Source: Pelistega suis
Lineage (GTDB): Bacteria; Pseudomonadota; Gammaproteobacteria; Burkholderiales; Burkholderiaceae_B
Length of the DNA stretch: 64,000 nt
Assembly: GCF_013133795.1 (NCBI RefSeq)
Contig: NZ_JABGBN010000002.1
Location: 358,574 to 422,573, forward strand
Direction: 5' to 3'
Shown here: positions 18,033-28,000 of the stretch, piece by piece
How the letters are laid out: the number at the start of each line of letters is the position of its first letter
Numbering within the stretch: the first letter of the stretch is position 1
Notes under the pieces: model-generated
Database searches by the model: none
Told to the model about the DNA's origin: nothing
The model's input: the letters and a program-made list of their open reading frames with translations, nothing else
Program-made: the position numbers and the translations under genes

Positions 18033-18153
18033 GCATTTTCAGGATTAAATCTCTTTTAACACTTGTGTTGTTGTTTTTATGCAAATTATCGCCTATCATC
18101 AGCACACGATTCTTTCTTGATACTTATCCATACCAGTTTAAAGCTTTTGAAAC

Positions 18154-18182
18154 AAAAAAGACCAACTTGATCGTTGGTCTTC
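18154..18182 (-). terminator. Intrinsic terminator of the HU gene
   Basis: AGACCAAC/GTTGGTCT stem (8 bp, six-base loop) followed on the minus strand by T6, 22 bases after the HU stop codon. Confidence 0.9.
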
Positions 18183-18203
18183 TAAAATTCTGTCAGAAAA
18201 AAA

Positions 18204-18500
18204 TTATTTTTTCTTACGTGCAGCTTTTACATTAACCGCTTCTTTTAATGCTTTACCTGGAACAAACTTAGGTACTGTAGCTTCAGCGATTTGAATTACT
18301 TTACCAGTTTGTGGGTTACGACCTTGGCGAGCACCACGTACTGCTACACGGAAAGTACCGAAACCAACTAATGTTACGCTGTCACCCTTTTTAAGAGTTT
18401 CTGTTACTGTTGCAACAGCTGCATCTAATGCACGAGCAGCAGCAGCTTTAGAGATTTCTGCTTTCTCAGCAATTTTTTCTACTAATTCGGTTTTATTCAT
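18204..18500 (-). CDS. hupB: DNA-binding protein HU
   Basis: Nucleoid-associated histone-like protein of 98 residues that bends DNA as a dimer. [31 protein letters not shown] and the beta-arm signature GRNPQTGK are diagnostic. The lysine-rich tail (KAARKKK) is slightly longer than the 90-residue E. coli HU. It is monocistronic, with its own terminator. Confidence 0.95.
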   Translation of the reverse strand: MNKTELVEKIAEKAEISKAAAARALDAAVATVTETLKKGDSVTLVGFGTFRVAVRGARQGRNPQTGKVIQIAEATVPKFVPGKALKEAVNVKAARKKK

Positions 18501-18693
18501 TATATACCCCTATTTCTAAGAACAACTAAAAGAAAACTACTTCCATAATAATCGCTTGATTACGCCCGCCTGTCAAGCATTCCAAGCAAAAAGCCGTGAA
18601 TTCTTTAGAGAGTTTTACATTTCGTAAAAAGTATCCACTGCAAATGTAGGTTTTTATTCACAGGTGTTTAATTTTACACGTTTTTTATCCCTC

Positions 18694-19941
18694 TTATTTC
18701 AGCATAACATTGGCGTACGCTCGCTCAATATCATCAATGAGATCAGCCACATTTTCAATACCCACAGAGATACGCAATAAATTATCTGAAATTCCCATTA
18801 ATGCGCGTTGCTCAGCACTAGACTCAGCATAAATGGTTGGTGCAACAGGTAAGCATAGGGTTCGATTATCACCTAAATGCGTCGCTAAAATAATGGTTTG
18901 TAAACTATTCAAGAACGCAACTAAATCAATATCCTTTCTCAAAGACGCCGCAATCAGAGAGCCATACCCTATATCCTTGAATAAATCCTTTGCCAAACCA
19001 TGTTGTGCATGGCTTTCTAATCCGGGATACTTCACATCAGCAAAGATAGGACTCTCTTGCATATAACGAGCCAACGCTAGCGCATTATCATTGCTTTTTT
19101 GAGCGCGCAAAGTAAAGGTTTCCATACCAATCGCAATACGATTAGCCGCCTCTGAGGATAAGGTAGCCCCCATATCACGCAACCCTTTTTTCTTTACTTG
19201 TACAAATCCCCAGTTTTTGACTGGATACGATTTATACATGTCTTGGATATTCGGATAATGTGACCAATCAAATAAGCCTGTATCCGTAATAGAACCACCC
19301 AAAGCATTAGCATGACCACAAATCGTTTTAGATAATGAGTGCATGACTAAAGAGGCTTTAATATCTTTGCCCTTTAAAAGATAAGGCGTTACCATTGTCA
19401 TATCGACAAAATACAGCAGCCCCATCTCTTCACAAAAGTCTCCCATGGCTTTTAAATCACTAACCTGAGTAACAGGATTTGCAATCGTCTCCGTAAAGAG
19501 CATTCGGGTATTTGGCTTAACCGCCGCTTTAACCGCTTGAATATCTGTGGTATCTACCATCGTGATTTCAATGCCCAAATTTTCTAGCGTACTTAATAAA
19601 CTTTTCGTATTGCCAAAAATATAATGGCTAGAAATAAGATGATCACCCGCTTTTAATAAGGTCAGAAATACGGCTGAAATCGCTGCCATACCAGAAGCAA
19701 AACACACCGTGTTAATACCCTCTTCGAGTAAGGTAATTTTTTGTTCTAATGCCGTTACTGTCGGTGTGCCTTGACGCGAATAAGCATAGCCCGGTGTATT
19801 ACCAAAAACAGCGATTAAATCTCTTACATCAGCAAAGGAGTATTGTGCAGCAATATGAATGGGTTTATGAATCGCATTGTGTTCGACTTTTTGTTGGCGA
19901 TCTGCATGTAATATTTGGGTCGTTATATCTTTACTCATCAA
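18694..19941 (-). CDS. Cys/Met metabolism PLP-dependent enzyme (cystathionine gamma-synthase-like)
   Basis: A 415-residue cytoplasmic enzyme of the trans-sulfuration family. The PLP-binding Lys205 lies in HSLSKTICGH. Upstream are the family's tyrosine/arginine loop (YAYSRQGTPT) and CFASGMAAISA phosphate-binding turn, and the C-terminal half has the usual LRISVGIEN segment. The family covers cystathionine gamma-synthase, O-acetylhomoserine sulfhydrylase and methionine gamma-lyase. The SLSK context rather than SxTK, and the KKGLRDMGATLS segment, suggest the acylhomoserine sulfhydrylase branch, but I cannot settle the reaction. Start could be either of two adjacent ATGs. Confidence 0.85.
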   Translation of the reverse strand: MMSKDITTQILHADRQQKVEHNAIHKPIHIAAQYSFADVRDLIAVFGNTPGYAYSRQGTPTVTALEQKITLLEEGINTVCFASGMAAISAVFLTLLKAGDHLISSHYIFGNTKSLLSTLENLGIEITMVDTTDIQAVKAAVKPNTRMLFTETIANPVTQVSDLKAMGDFCEEMGLLYFVDMTMVTPYLLKGKDIKASLVMHSLSKTICGHANALGGSITDTGLFDWSHYPNIQDMYKSYPVKNWGFVQVKKKGLRDMGATLSSEAANRIAIGMETFTLRAQKSNDNALALARYMQESPIFADVKYPGLESHAQHGLAKDLFKDIGYGSLIAASLRKDIDLVAFLNSLQTIILATHLGDNRTLCLPVAPTIYAESSAEQRALMGISDNLLRISVGIENVADLIDDIERAYANVMLK

Positions 19942-19953
19942 AAACCTCTTAAA

Positions 19954-20697
19954 TTAAACCCCTAATAAGCGTTGACGGCGTGTCTCATAAAGACAAACAG
20001 CACTAGCCACACTCACATTTAAACTTTCAACAGAGCCTGCCATAGGGATACGAACTAGTTCATCACATGTTTCTGCTGTCAAACGGCGCATACCCTCACC
20101 TTCTGCCCCCATCACCCATGCCATTGAGCGCTTACCGTCTACCTGATAAATATCGCCCTCAGCCTGATCTGTCGTGCCCACTAACCACACATCACGTTCT
20201 TTGAGCTCGCGCATGGTACGAGCTAAGTTAGTCACCATTAAATAAGGAACGGTATCGGCTGCTCCACACGCAACGCGTTGCACCGTAGACGTTAAACCTA
20301 CTGCTTTATCTTTTGGTGCAATAACGGCGTGTACTCCAGCAGCATCTGCTGTGCGCAAACAAGCGCCTAAGTTATGCGGGTCTGTCACCGAGTCCAAAAT
20401 TAAAAAGAACGCAGGACCTGTAATGACATCTAATACATCATGTACATTGACAGCCAATTGACGTGGCTCAGCCAATGCGACCACGCCCTGATGACGCACG
20501 CCTTTTGCTAAGCCATCCAAACGATCCATATTGACCGCATAGATTTTAACTTGTTGGCGCTCTGCTTGTTCGACTAACGTCAGCATGCGTTTGTCTTTAC
20601 GAGAAGTTTCGATATAAATTTCTTTAATAGAATCTGGGGCATGACGCAAACGCGCGGTTACGGCATGAAAACCTGCCAATATTTGATGTGTTGCCAC
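19954..20697 (-). CDS. rlmB: 23S rRNA (guanosine-2'-O-)-methyltransferase RlmB
   Basis: SPOUT-class enzyme that methylates the ribose of G2251 in 23S rRNA. The C-terminal knot motifs are present: [33 protein letters not shown] and [14 protein letters not shown]. The N-terminal [16 protein letters not shown] matches the L30e-like substrate-binding domain. GTG at 20697 gives 247 residues (E. coli 243); the frame also stays open to a GTG at 20754, giving 266, which fits less well. It follows rnr on the same strand, the same order as in E. coli, so the two are probably cotranscribed. Confidence 0.92.
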   Translation of the reverse strand: MATHQILAGFHAVTARLRHAPDSIKEIYIETSRKDKRMLTLVEQAERQQVKIYAVNMDRLDGLAKGVRHQGVVALAEPRQLAVNVHDVLDVITGPAFFLILDSVTDPHNLGACLRTADAAGVHAVIAPKDKAVGLTSTVQRVACGAADTVPYLMVTNLARTMRELKERDVWLVGTTDQAEGDIYQVDGKRSMAWVMGAEGEGMRRLTAETCDELVRIPMAGSVESLNVSVASAVCLYETRRQRLLGV

Positions 20698-20777
20698 TTG
20701 TTGATTACCTTTTAAAACTACAATAATTAAATTACATAGAGACTTCCTAGTCACTAAGCACTAAGAAGTCCCCCTAT

Positions 20778-23249
20778 CTAGCGTCGCTGTTTACGTGGTG
20801 ACTTCTTGGCACCTGTTCGCTTTTTAGTTGACGATGAAACCGTCTTCTTTACAACGCTATTATTCGCTTTTTTTTGCTCTCGCTTTAAAGAGGCTCGACG
20901 TTGTTGGGCTGTTTGTCCTTTTAAAGCACTAGGTTTAGGTTTTGCTGGGCGTTTAAAATGTCGCTCACCCGAAACTTCACCGCTTAACTCTTTTTGAACT
21001 GCCGCATAACTTAAGCCCTTGACAGGGACAAACTCAATACGGCGAGCTTCTAAATCCACTCGTGCTACTTGAATTTGCACACTATCTCCAAGGCGATAAC
21101 GCTTACCCGTACGCTCTCCAATGAGCTCATTGCTCACCTCTGAGAAATTAAAATAATCCGAACCTAATTCAGAAATATGAATTAATCCCTCAACAAATAA
21201 GGTATCCAAGGTCACAAACAAACCAAAGCTGGTAACCCCTGTCACTTTACCACTAAACACCTCGCCTATCCGCTCGCGGATATACCAGCATTTTAGCCAA
21301 GACTCGACATCCCTAGAGGCATCATCTGCTCGTCGCTCTGTTGAGGATAATTTAACCCCCAAACGATCCCAAATAGCGTGTTCAAAATCCTCAAGCGGCT
21401 CGCCTTTTACTCGCTCAACACCATCGACACTAGGCATATAGTGCTTATTCGCTAAAATCGACTTAATCACACGATGCACTAATAAATCAGGATAACGACG
21501 AATGGGTGAGGTAAAGTGAGTATACGCTTCGTAAGCCAAACCAAAATGTCCTACATTATCTGGACTATAAATAGCTTGCTGCATAGAGCGTAATGCCATT
21601 GTCTGAATAATGTGATAGTCTGGTCGCATGCGTGCACTATCTAATAAGGCTGCATAATCCTTGCCGTGAGGCTCCGTACCACCCGCTAAATGCAAACCGA
21701 GATGTTTTAAAAAGTCGCGCAAACTCGCTAATTTATCCACCGTCGGTCCCTCATGAATGCGGAATAAACCCATACGCTGATGACGCAAAATAAAATCGGC
21801 GGCACAGGTATTAGCGGCAAGCATACACTCTTCAATCAAGCGGTGCGCATTATTGCGGACAAAAGGAACAATTTGTTCGATTTTGCCCATAGCATTACTG
21901 ATGATTTTTGTTTCTACCGTCTCAAACTCCATCGCCCCACGCTTACGACGATAATCAAATAATAAATGATAGAGCTCATATAAATCATTTATCTGTGGAA
22001 CAACATGCTTCAGTTGTTTTGCTGTCGGACCGTCAGGCTGCTGTAAGCAATCCCATACTTGAGTATAGGTAGTACGTGCGTGAGAATGAATAACGGCATT
22101 GTAGAACTGATAAGCCTGTACCTGCCCTGCTTTTGCTCCCGTAGCAGGAATCACCATATCGCAAACCAATACTAAGCGATCAACTTCTGGATTAAGCGAG
22201 CAAAGCCCATTTGATAAAACCTCGGGAAGCATAGGAATCACACGGCGAGGGAAATACACCGACGTGCCTCGTTCCAAAGCATCTTTATCCAAAGCATCTT
22301 TGGGGGTAACATAATGCGAAACATCCGCAATCGCAACTAATAAGCGCCATCCTTTACGCTTACGCTTTTCTGTGCCAAGATTAACCTCTTCGGCATAGAC
22401 GGCATCATCAAAATCGCGAGCGTCCTCACCGTCAATCGTAATAAAAGGAATATCTCGTAAATCAATACGTCCTTTTAAGTCAGTTTCCACCACATGATCG
22501 GGTAAACTATCTGCTTGCTTTAGTGCTGCTTTAGAGAATTCTGCAGGTACTTCAAACTTACGAATAGCAATCTCAATTTCCATGCCAGGGTCATCGATTT
22601 CACCTAAAACCTCGATAACCTTACCGATAGGCTGGGTATAACGTGTAGGTTGAGTGACAATATCCACCACCACGACTTTGCCATGGTCAGCATCAAGAAT
22701 ATCCGCTGCGGGGATAAGAATATCATGCTTAATGCGTTGGTCTTCAGGGACAACCACCCATTGACCTTGCTCATAAAGGATGCGCCCCACTAAGCGCGTC
22801 GTTCCTCTTTCTAAAACCTCTAAAATGCTTCCCTCGAGTCTTCCTCGATTATCTCCAGTGACTTTAACACTGACTTTATCTCCATGTAATACCTTAAGCA
22901 TTTCACGGCTGGCCAGATAAATATCCTCACTACCGTCATCAGGAATAAGAAAACCGAAACCATCGCGATGACCTTGTACTTTACCAATCACGACGCTCTC
23001 GTTTTTTGTATTAATCTTATAACCTTGACCGACCGCCAGTAACTGACCATCTTTGTACATAGCACTTAGCCGTTTTTCTAAGCCACGTACCCCCGCCTCT
23101 CGTAACACACCAAAGTGCCGTGCCAATGCGTCTACACTGATTTGTTTTTTATATTCTCGCATAAACGTCAAAATCTCTTCACGACTCGGCACGTCTGGGT
23201 CAAATTGCTCGCCCATATTAATGGGTGTGTTGGTATTACGTATATTCAA
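20778..23249 (-). CDS. rnr: Ribonuclease R
   Basis: A 3'-to-5' exoribonuclease of 823 residues that degrades structured RNA and helps rRNA quality control. The order is an N-terminal winged-helix region (SREEILTFMREYKKQISVDA), cold-shock domains, the RNB catalytic domain with its aspartate cluster (DARDFDDAVYA near residue 275), a C-terminal S1 domain (VFSGKVTGVTSFGLFV), and a basic Lys/Arg-rich tail. The domain set and length separate it from RNase II. It leads the rnr-rlmB pair. Confidence 0.96.
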   Translation of the reverse strand: MNIRNTNTPINMGEQFDPDVPSREEILTFMREYKKQISVDALARHFGVLREAGVRGLEKRLSAMYKDGQLLAVGQGYKINTKNESVVIGKVQGHRDGFGFLIPDDGSEDIYLASREMLKVLHGDKVSVKVTGDNRGRLEGSILEVLERGTTRLVGRILYEQGQWVVVPEDQRIKHDILIPAADILDADHGKVVVVDIVTQPTRYTQPIGKVIEVLGEIDDPGMEIEIAIRKFEVPAEFSKAALKQADSLPDHVVETDLKGRIDLRDIPFITIDGEDARDFDDAVYAEEVNLGTEKRKRKGWRLLVAIADVSHYVTPKDALDKDALERGTSVYFPRRVIPMLPEVLSNGLCSLNPEVDRLVLVCDMVIPATGAKAGQVQAYQFYNAVIHSHARTTYTQVWDCLQQPDGPTAKQLKHVVPQINDLYELYHLLFDYRRKRGAMEFETVETKIISNAMGKIEQIVPFVRNNAHRLIEECMLAANTCAADFILRHQRMGLFRIHEGPTVDKLASLRDFLKHLGLHLAGGTEPHGKDYAALLDSARMRPDYHIIQTMALRSMQQAIYSPDNVGHFGLAYEAYTHFTSPIRRYPDLLVHRVIKSILANKHYMPSVDGVERVKGEPLEDFEHAIWDRLGVKLSSTERRADDASRDVESWLKCWYIRERIGEVFSGKVTGVTSFGLFVTLDTLFVEGLIHISELGSDYFNFSEVSNELIGERTGKRYRLGDSVQIQVARVDLEARRIEFVPVKGLSYAAVQKELSGEVSGERHFKRPAKPKPSALKGQTAQQRRASLKREQKKANNSVVKKTVSSSTKKRTGAKKSPRKQRR

Positions 23250-23372
23250 ATGAATTTTCCTATTATTAAAATTTCTATTATTTTACTTGGTTATGATGAC
23301 AGTTTTCGGTAAAAATCAAAAACATCAAGATATAACGCTATCTTTTCTTACTTAATAAAGTCTTTCAAACAA

Positions 23373-23407
23373 TAAAGTCCTCATCGATGACTTCTTTGAG
23401 GACTTTA
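23373..23407 (-). terminator. Hairpin after the TauE/SafE gene
   Basis: TAAAGTCCTCA pairs with TGAGGACTTTA over 11 bp (13-base loop), ten bases beyond the stop codon of the minus-strand gene. The T-tract is weak, so termination efficiency is uncertain. Confidence 0.6.
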
Positions 23408-23416
23408 ATTCAACAC

Positions 23417-24178
23417 TTAAAACTTACCGTATAAATAACGTGCTACCATCAGAAAGCACATCACAACCACTAGAGGACGGATAAGTTTGGAACCATTTTT
23501 AATCACCATCAATGAGCCAAGATACGCCCCTAAAATTTGCCCAATAATCATCACTCCACCGACTAACCATACGACCTTACCACTCACCACAAAGACCACT
23601 ACCGCGGCGATATTACTGGCAAAGTTAAACACTTTCGCATTGCCTGTGGCAGTAATGATTTGTTGTCCTCGCAGCGCAATATTGGATAATGAAAAAAATG
23701 ATCCTGTCCCCGGACCAAAAATACCGTCATAAAAACCAATACCCGGAACAACTGTGGTATTAAATAGCTTTTCTTGCATACGGGGTTTTTTCTCAACATC
23801 TCCAATATTTGGAACCAACAAAAAATACAAACCAATCATTATCAATACGATAGGGACTAAAATATCCAATACACTCACATCAATATAATGCACACAAATC
23901 GTACCTAACGTTGCCCCTATAAATGACATAAAAGCAGCAAACCAGATTTTGTTAAAATCTACCACCCCTTTCTTAATCATCGTCATTGAGGCAGTAAAAG
24001 AGCCTGCCATGCCCTGAACCTTATTGGTCGCAAGCGCATTAATCGGTGGTAACCCTGATAATAACAATACGGGAATGCCAATTAATCCACCACCACCGGC
24101 GATTGAATCAATAAAACCCGCTAAAGCCGCTGCTGCAAAAAATAACAACAACATTTCCCACCCAAAATTAAATTCCAT
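23417..24178 (-). CDS. TSUP family (TauE/SafE) membrane exporter
   Basis: Inner-membrane protein of 253 residues with about eight hydrophobic segments. The opening AALAGFIDSIAGGGGLIGIP and the second-half FYDGIFGPGTGSFFSL are the paired signatures of the TauE/SafE (DUF81) family. Members export sulfite, sulfoacetate or related anions, but substrate cannot be predicted here. It is divergent from the SirB-like gene. Neighbours give no hint of sulfonate metabolism beyond the nearby PLP sulfur enzyme. Confidence 0.88.
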   Translation of the reverse strand: MEFNFGWEMLLLFFAAAALAGFIDSIAGGGGLIGIPVLLLSGLPPINALATNKVQGMAGSFTASMTMIKKGVVDFNKIWFAAFMSFIGATLGTICVHYIDVSVLDILVPIVLIMIGLYFLLVPNIGDVEKKPRMQEKLFNTTVVPGIGFYDGIFGPGTGSFFSLSNIALRGQQIITATGNAKVFNFASNIAAVVVFVVSGKVVWLVGGVMIIGQILGAYLGSLMVIKNGSKLIRPLVVVMCFLMVARYLYGKF

Positions 24179-24287
24179 TTTCTTAAAACCTTAAACTTAA
24201 TAGACGAATTCATATAAACTTACTTATCTTACGCTATATTACGATTTAATGGTAGCGATTCATCTTCTCTTACTTTAGGTTTATAAA

Positions 24288-24671
24288 ATGAGTGAATATT
24301 ATTTGGTGTTTAAACATATTCATATGAGTTGTGCTTACTTAAGTATCACACTCCTATTAACCCGTATTTTTTTATCGGTGACTAAACCGGCGATTTTGCA
24401 ACAAAAATGGGCCAAAATTCTCCCCCACCTTATTGATACCATTTTATTGAGCTGTGCTATTCTGATGGTCATGGTACTAGGGCCTCACCACCCCTTTATC
24501 CTCGTGAAGATTATTCTGCTATTGTTATATATTGCTTGCGGCTATATCACCTTAAAAATTGCCCAATCCCTTATCGGTAAATTGGTTGGTGCGGGACTTT
24601 GCTTGACGATTTTCTTTATTATTGTAGGGGTCGCCAAATATAAAAGTCCGCTTTCTTGGTGGGCTGCCTAA
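24288..24671 (+). CDS. SirB-like small membrane protein
   Basis: A 127-residue protein with four hydrophobic helices. FKHIHMSCAYLSITLLLTR at the start and LPHLIDTILLSCAILMV in the middle match the SirB family, named after a Salmonella gene that raises invasion gene expression. The molecular role is unknown; conserved histidines in the first helices hint at cofactor or metal binding, which is inference. The thioredoxin-fold gene begins five bases after its stop, so the two are likely cotranscribed. Confidence 0.82.
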   Translation: MSEYYLVFKHIHMSCAYLSITLLLTRIFLSVTKPAILQQKWAKILPHLIDTILLSCAILMVMVLGPHHPFILVKIILLLLYIACGYITLKIAQSLIGKLVGAGLCLTIFFIIVGVAKYKSPLSWWAA

Positions 24672-24675
24672 TGAT

Positions 24676-24936
24676 ATGAAACCTATCGTTTATTACGCAC
24701 CTTGGTGCCCTGATACAAAACCATTTTTTGATGAACTTAATCGTCTTGGGGTGGAATTTGAAGCGCTTGATATGGTTGGTGTATCAGCTAACCTTAAAGC
24801 ATTTTTAAAGTTACGTGATACGCATAGTGCTTTTAATATAGCAAAACAAAACGGCTCTATTGGTATCCCTGCACTCGTACTGGAAGACGGCGAGGTTTTA
24901 TTGGATAAAAATAAGTTAGCGGATATTTTTGCTTAG
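24676..24936 (+). CDS. Glutaredoxin-related thioredoxin-fold protein (monothiol)
   Basis: A small cytoplasmic protein of 86 residues. IVYYAPWCPDTKPFFDELNR places one cysteine in a CPDT motif where dithiol glutaredoxins have CPYC. The later SIGIPALVLEDGEVLL has the cis-proline and beta-strand of the fold. It resembles the COG4545 glutaredoxin-related group. With a single active-site Cys it would work by a monothiol mechanism or bind a ligand; the partner is unknown. Confidence 0.78.
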   Translation: MKPIVYYAPWCPDTKPFFDELNRLGVEFEALDMVGVSANLKAFLKLRDTHSAFNIAKQNGSIGIPALVLEDGEVLLDKNKLADIFA

Positions 24937-25004
24937 TTTCTTTAAATCGTTTTTTATTAAAGGAATCACATAAAGCGTTACTAGCTACTCACACTTATCC
25001 ATAC

Positions 25005-25041
25005 AAAAGGCATCGTACTTTTTGATACGATGCCTTTCTTT
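25005..25041. terminator. Bidirectional intrinsic terminator between convergent genes
   Basis: AAAGGCATCGTA and TACGATGCCTTT form a 12-bp stem with an eight-base loop, with A4 on the left and a T-rich stretch on the right. It separates the glutaredoxin-like gene (plus) from the autotransporter (minus) and can serve both. Confidence 0.9.
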
Positions 25042-25078
25042 TTATCATATGAAAAAACTTATTTTGTTTGCTCTTTCA

Positions 25079-28000
25079 TTAGTTCCATGTATATTTCACA
25101 CCTACCGTACCACGATAACCTTCACGTTTTGCACCACCTAATTCACGCTCATAACGAGCATCCCCGTAGATATGAGTCTGCTTACCGATGGGTAATTGCA
25201 TACCAATTCCCACCTCTGCCCATGTAGAGGTATGCTCTTCACGAAGTTTATTGCCTGCTAATTTAACTGAGGTTGGTTTAACAAAATCATGCCAAATATT
25301 AGCTACCGCATAGAACGTATCTGTACGATAAGCCCCATTTGTCGGCTTTTCATGATAGGCTAAACGAGCACCAATACGTCCTCGCAAGCCATGTTGTATA
25401 CCTTGATCAACACGACGAACACCGTCATTAAAGCCTTTTAAATCCACCATTTGATAAATCAATTGTGCTTGAGGCTCAATCATCCAACCTGATTCCCCAG
25501 GCTGACGATCACTCAAAGCATAAGGTTTACCGACCTCTGCAGATAAAACGACACCCATACCATTTTGGCTAATATCATTGTATTTACGAGGTTCATACTT
25601 ATTACGATAGAACGATACTTGACCTACCAAGTCTAAATAAGCACCAAATGGAGAATAACGCGTATGCGTTACACCTAATGACCACGCATCACTCTTGCCC
25701 TTACCTGCTGTTTTATCTGCAAGTAGTTCACCATTTTCTCGACTAAACTCGTCTTTAAATGTCGTATTGGCATGGTTATATGACACATAAGCACCTGTTA
25801 AACGGTGGCCGCCCTCATCAGTACGACTGATGGCAAAATCATGACCAAATTGGAATCCATAGCTCTTTGTTTCAAAACCTAAACGATACTTGCCGTCCAC
25901 TTCTAAGTTGCTACCAATCAAACGACCCCATGTCTGTCCATTTGCTTGCTCACCACAAGTACCGCAATTATCCCAAGCTAACGTTTGATTCTCGCCGCGA
26001 CGCTCGTGCAATGTACGTAATGTCGCATATCCCTGCTCCGTATTAACGCGAGACATTAATACATATCCTGGGACACGAGGATCATATGTCGGATTGTTTG
26101 GTACCACTGGTCCAACAGGAGTTTTTATACTATCAATTGTCCAAAAATACTGATCAACACCATTGACAACACGCTTAGCAAGTTGAGCTTCAATACCACT
26201 TGGTGTCACCGCACTTCCCATAAAGACTCGCTCACTGCCTGTTTTACCTACCGTAATCACAGGAATAGTATTGATAACTGCACTAATTTGCTCAACATCA
26301 CCTGAAATCACGCGCTCTACACCATCACTACTCACAGGAATGACTCTCGTTTGTCCAGTCGCTGAGCCCGTAATCGTTAATATGTCAGACGTAGAATTAG
26401 CACCGCTTGCATCACCTGTCTTATTCCAAACGGTATTCATTTTGACTTGAGAGCCTAATCCACCTACATAATCCCCATCAATAGTCAGCGTTTGTGATGC
26501 CACATGACCATCTTTGGTAAGATCAATCGTACCCGAATTATTAAGAATATGACCGGTCACTTTTGCAGATTGACCTGATACGGCTAACGTGGCATCACTA
26601 TCAATCGTCACCCCTACTTGCATGCCATCCTTACCTTTACTTGTCATCAACTCACCAAGCAATGTCAGCTCAGTCCCTTTCAGATTGATACGTTCCCAAT
26701 GACGAATATTATCTCCGTTCACTGTCACTTTAAGACCACTTAAATTGAGTGTATCAATCCAACCATCTGATACATCAGCATCATCACCACCATCAAGAAG
26801 CTGAGTACCGTCATATTTACTGGAAGCGACGGTTACTGTATCCGAACCGATACCACCATTTACCCCCCCAACAGACGAATGACCTGACCATGTAATACTA
26901 TCATCCCCTGCTTGTCCATATACCGTCCCATTGACGACCGCCGTATCCGTTATGGTGATAGTATCATTGCCGTCTTTATTGGTACTATTATCCATCCCAC
27001 CATGGCCACCATAGACATCACTAGACACTTTGGCATCCGAATTAATCAGGATAATATCTGATCCACCTGCACTTTCTATCTTAGCCAGATTAGCACCAGA
27101 CGTGACCGTAATAGTATCGTCCGACATACAACCTAAACCATCATAAGTGGATGCAGTAAACCCACTGCCTACTTGATGAGAGCCATTACTACACACACTA
27201 CGCAAATACCAATCATTGCTATCTATACCCGTCGTATCTACACCCGCAGGAATACCATTATCTGTCCCTGTTCCAGGATGATTTAAAGTGCCTTGATAAA
27301 GACGATAAGTAAATTTATGCTTATTATCTGCCCCAATCGTTAAGCTATCATCAGAAACGATACCATCCCCCTTAAGCACATAATTTGTATTCGTATCCGA
27401 TGCACCATCTACCTGAACAACTTTAATCCCTTGCTGTGTAAGATTCCCTAGACTACCTGACACAGGCGTTACTTCTACGGTATTCGTCCCTGCACTATTA
27501 CCCATGACATACAATAAATCGGTTTGAGATGAATCATCACCTAATACCGTATCTAAGAGCACCTTACCATTTTCCGCGGTATAGTTGGTTGTAATAGTTA
27601 ATATATCCCCCGCTTTTGCCTGACCATCTGTCAACAAAGCTGTCGTGGTCTTATCTGATAAACGGATAAGACCTCCTTTAGAATCCACATTCCCCTGTAG
27701 CGTAAAGGTAGCCGTGCCATCCCCTTTAATTGCATTGATACTAGCACCATTAGTTAATGTCGTAGTATTAAATGTCGCTGTTTTTACAGAACTACCATCT
27801 GCAGCCGTATGCTCACGCAGGTTCCAAGCGAAATGATTGTCTAAATTAAGATTTAACGTAGACGTCTCTGTTTTATTCGTTAAGCCTGTCATCTGACCTG
27901 CATCAGTAGCATTAACTTGTAAAACACTGTTAGCATCGACATTTACTAAATAGGCTTGCGTAGACGCAATTGCCTCACTCTTATCTCCTTTCAGACTAAA

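Noticed and set aside
26700..27130. Type I secretion substrate reading of the RTX-like segment
   Set aside because: The protein has a Sec-type signal and a C-terminal autotransporter barrel, and no type I genes are nearby.
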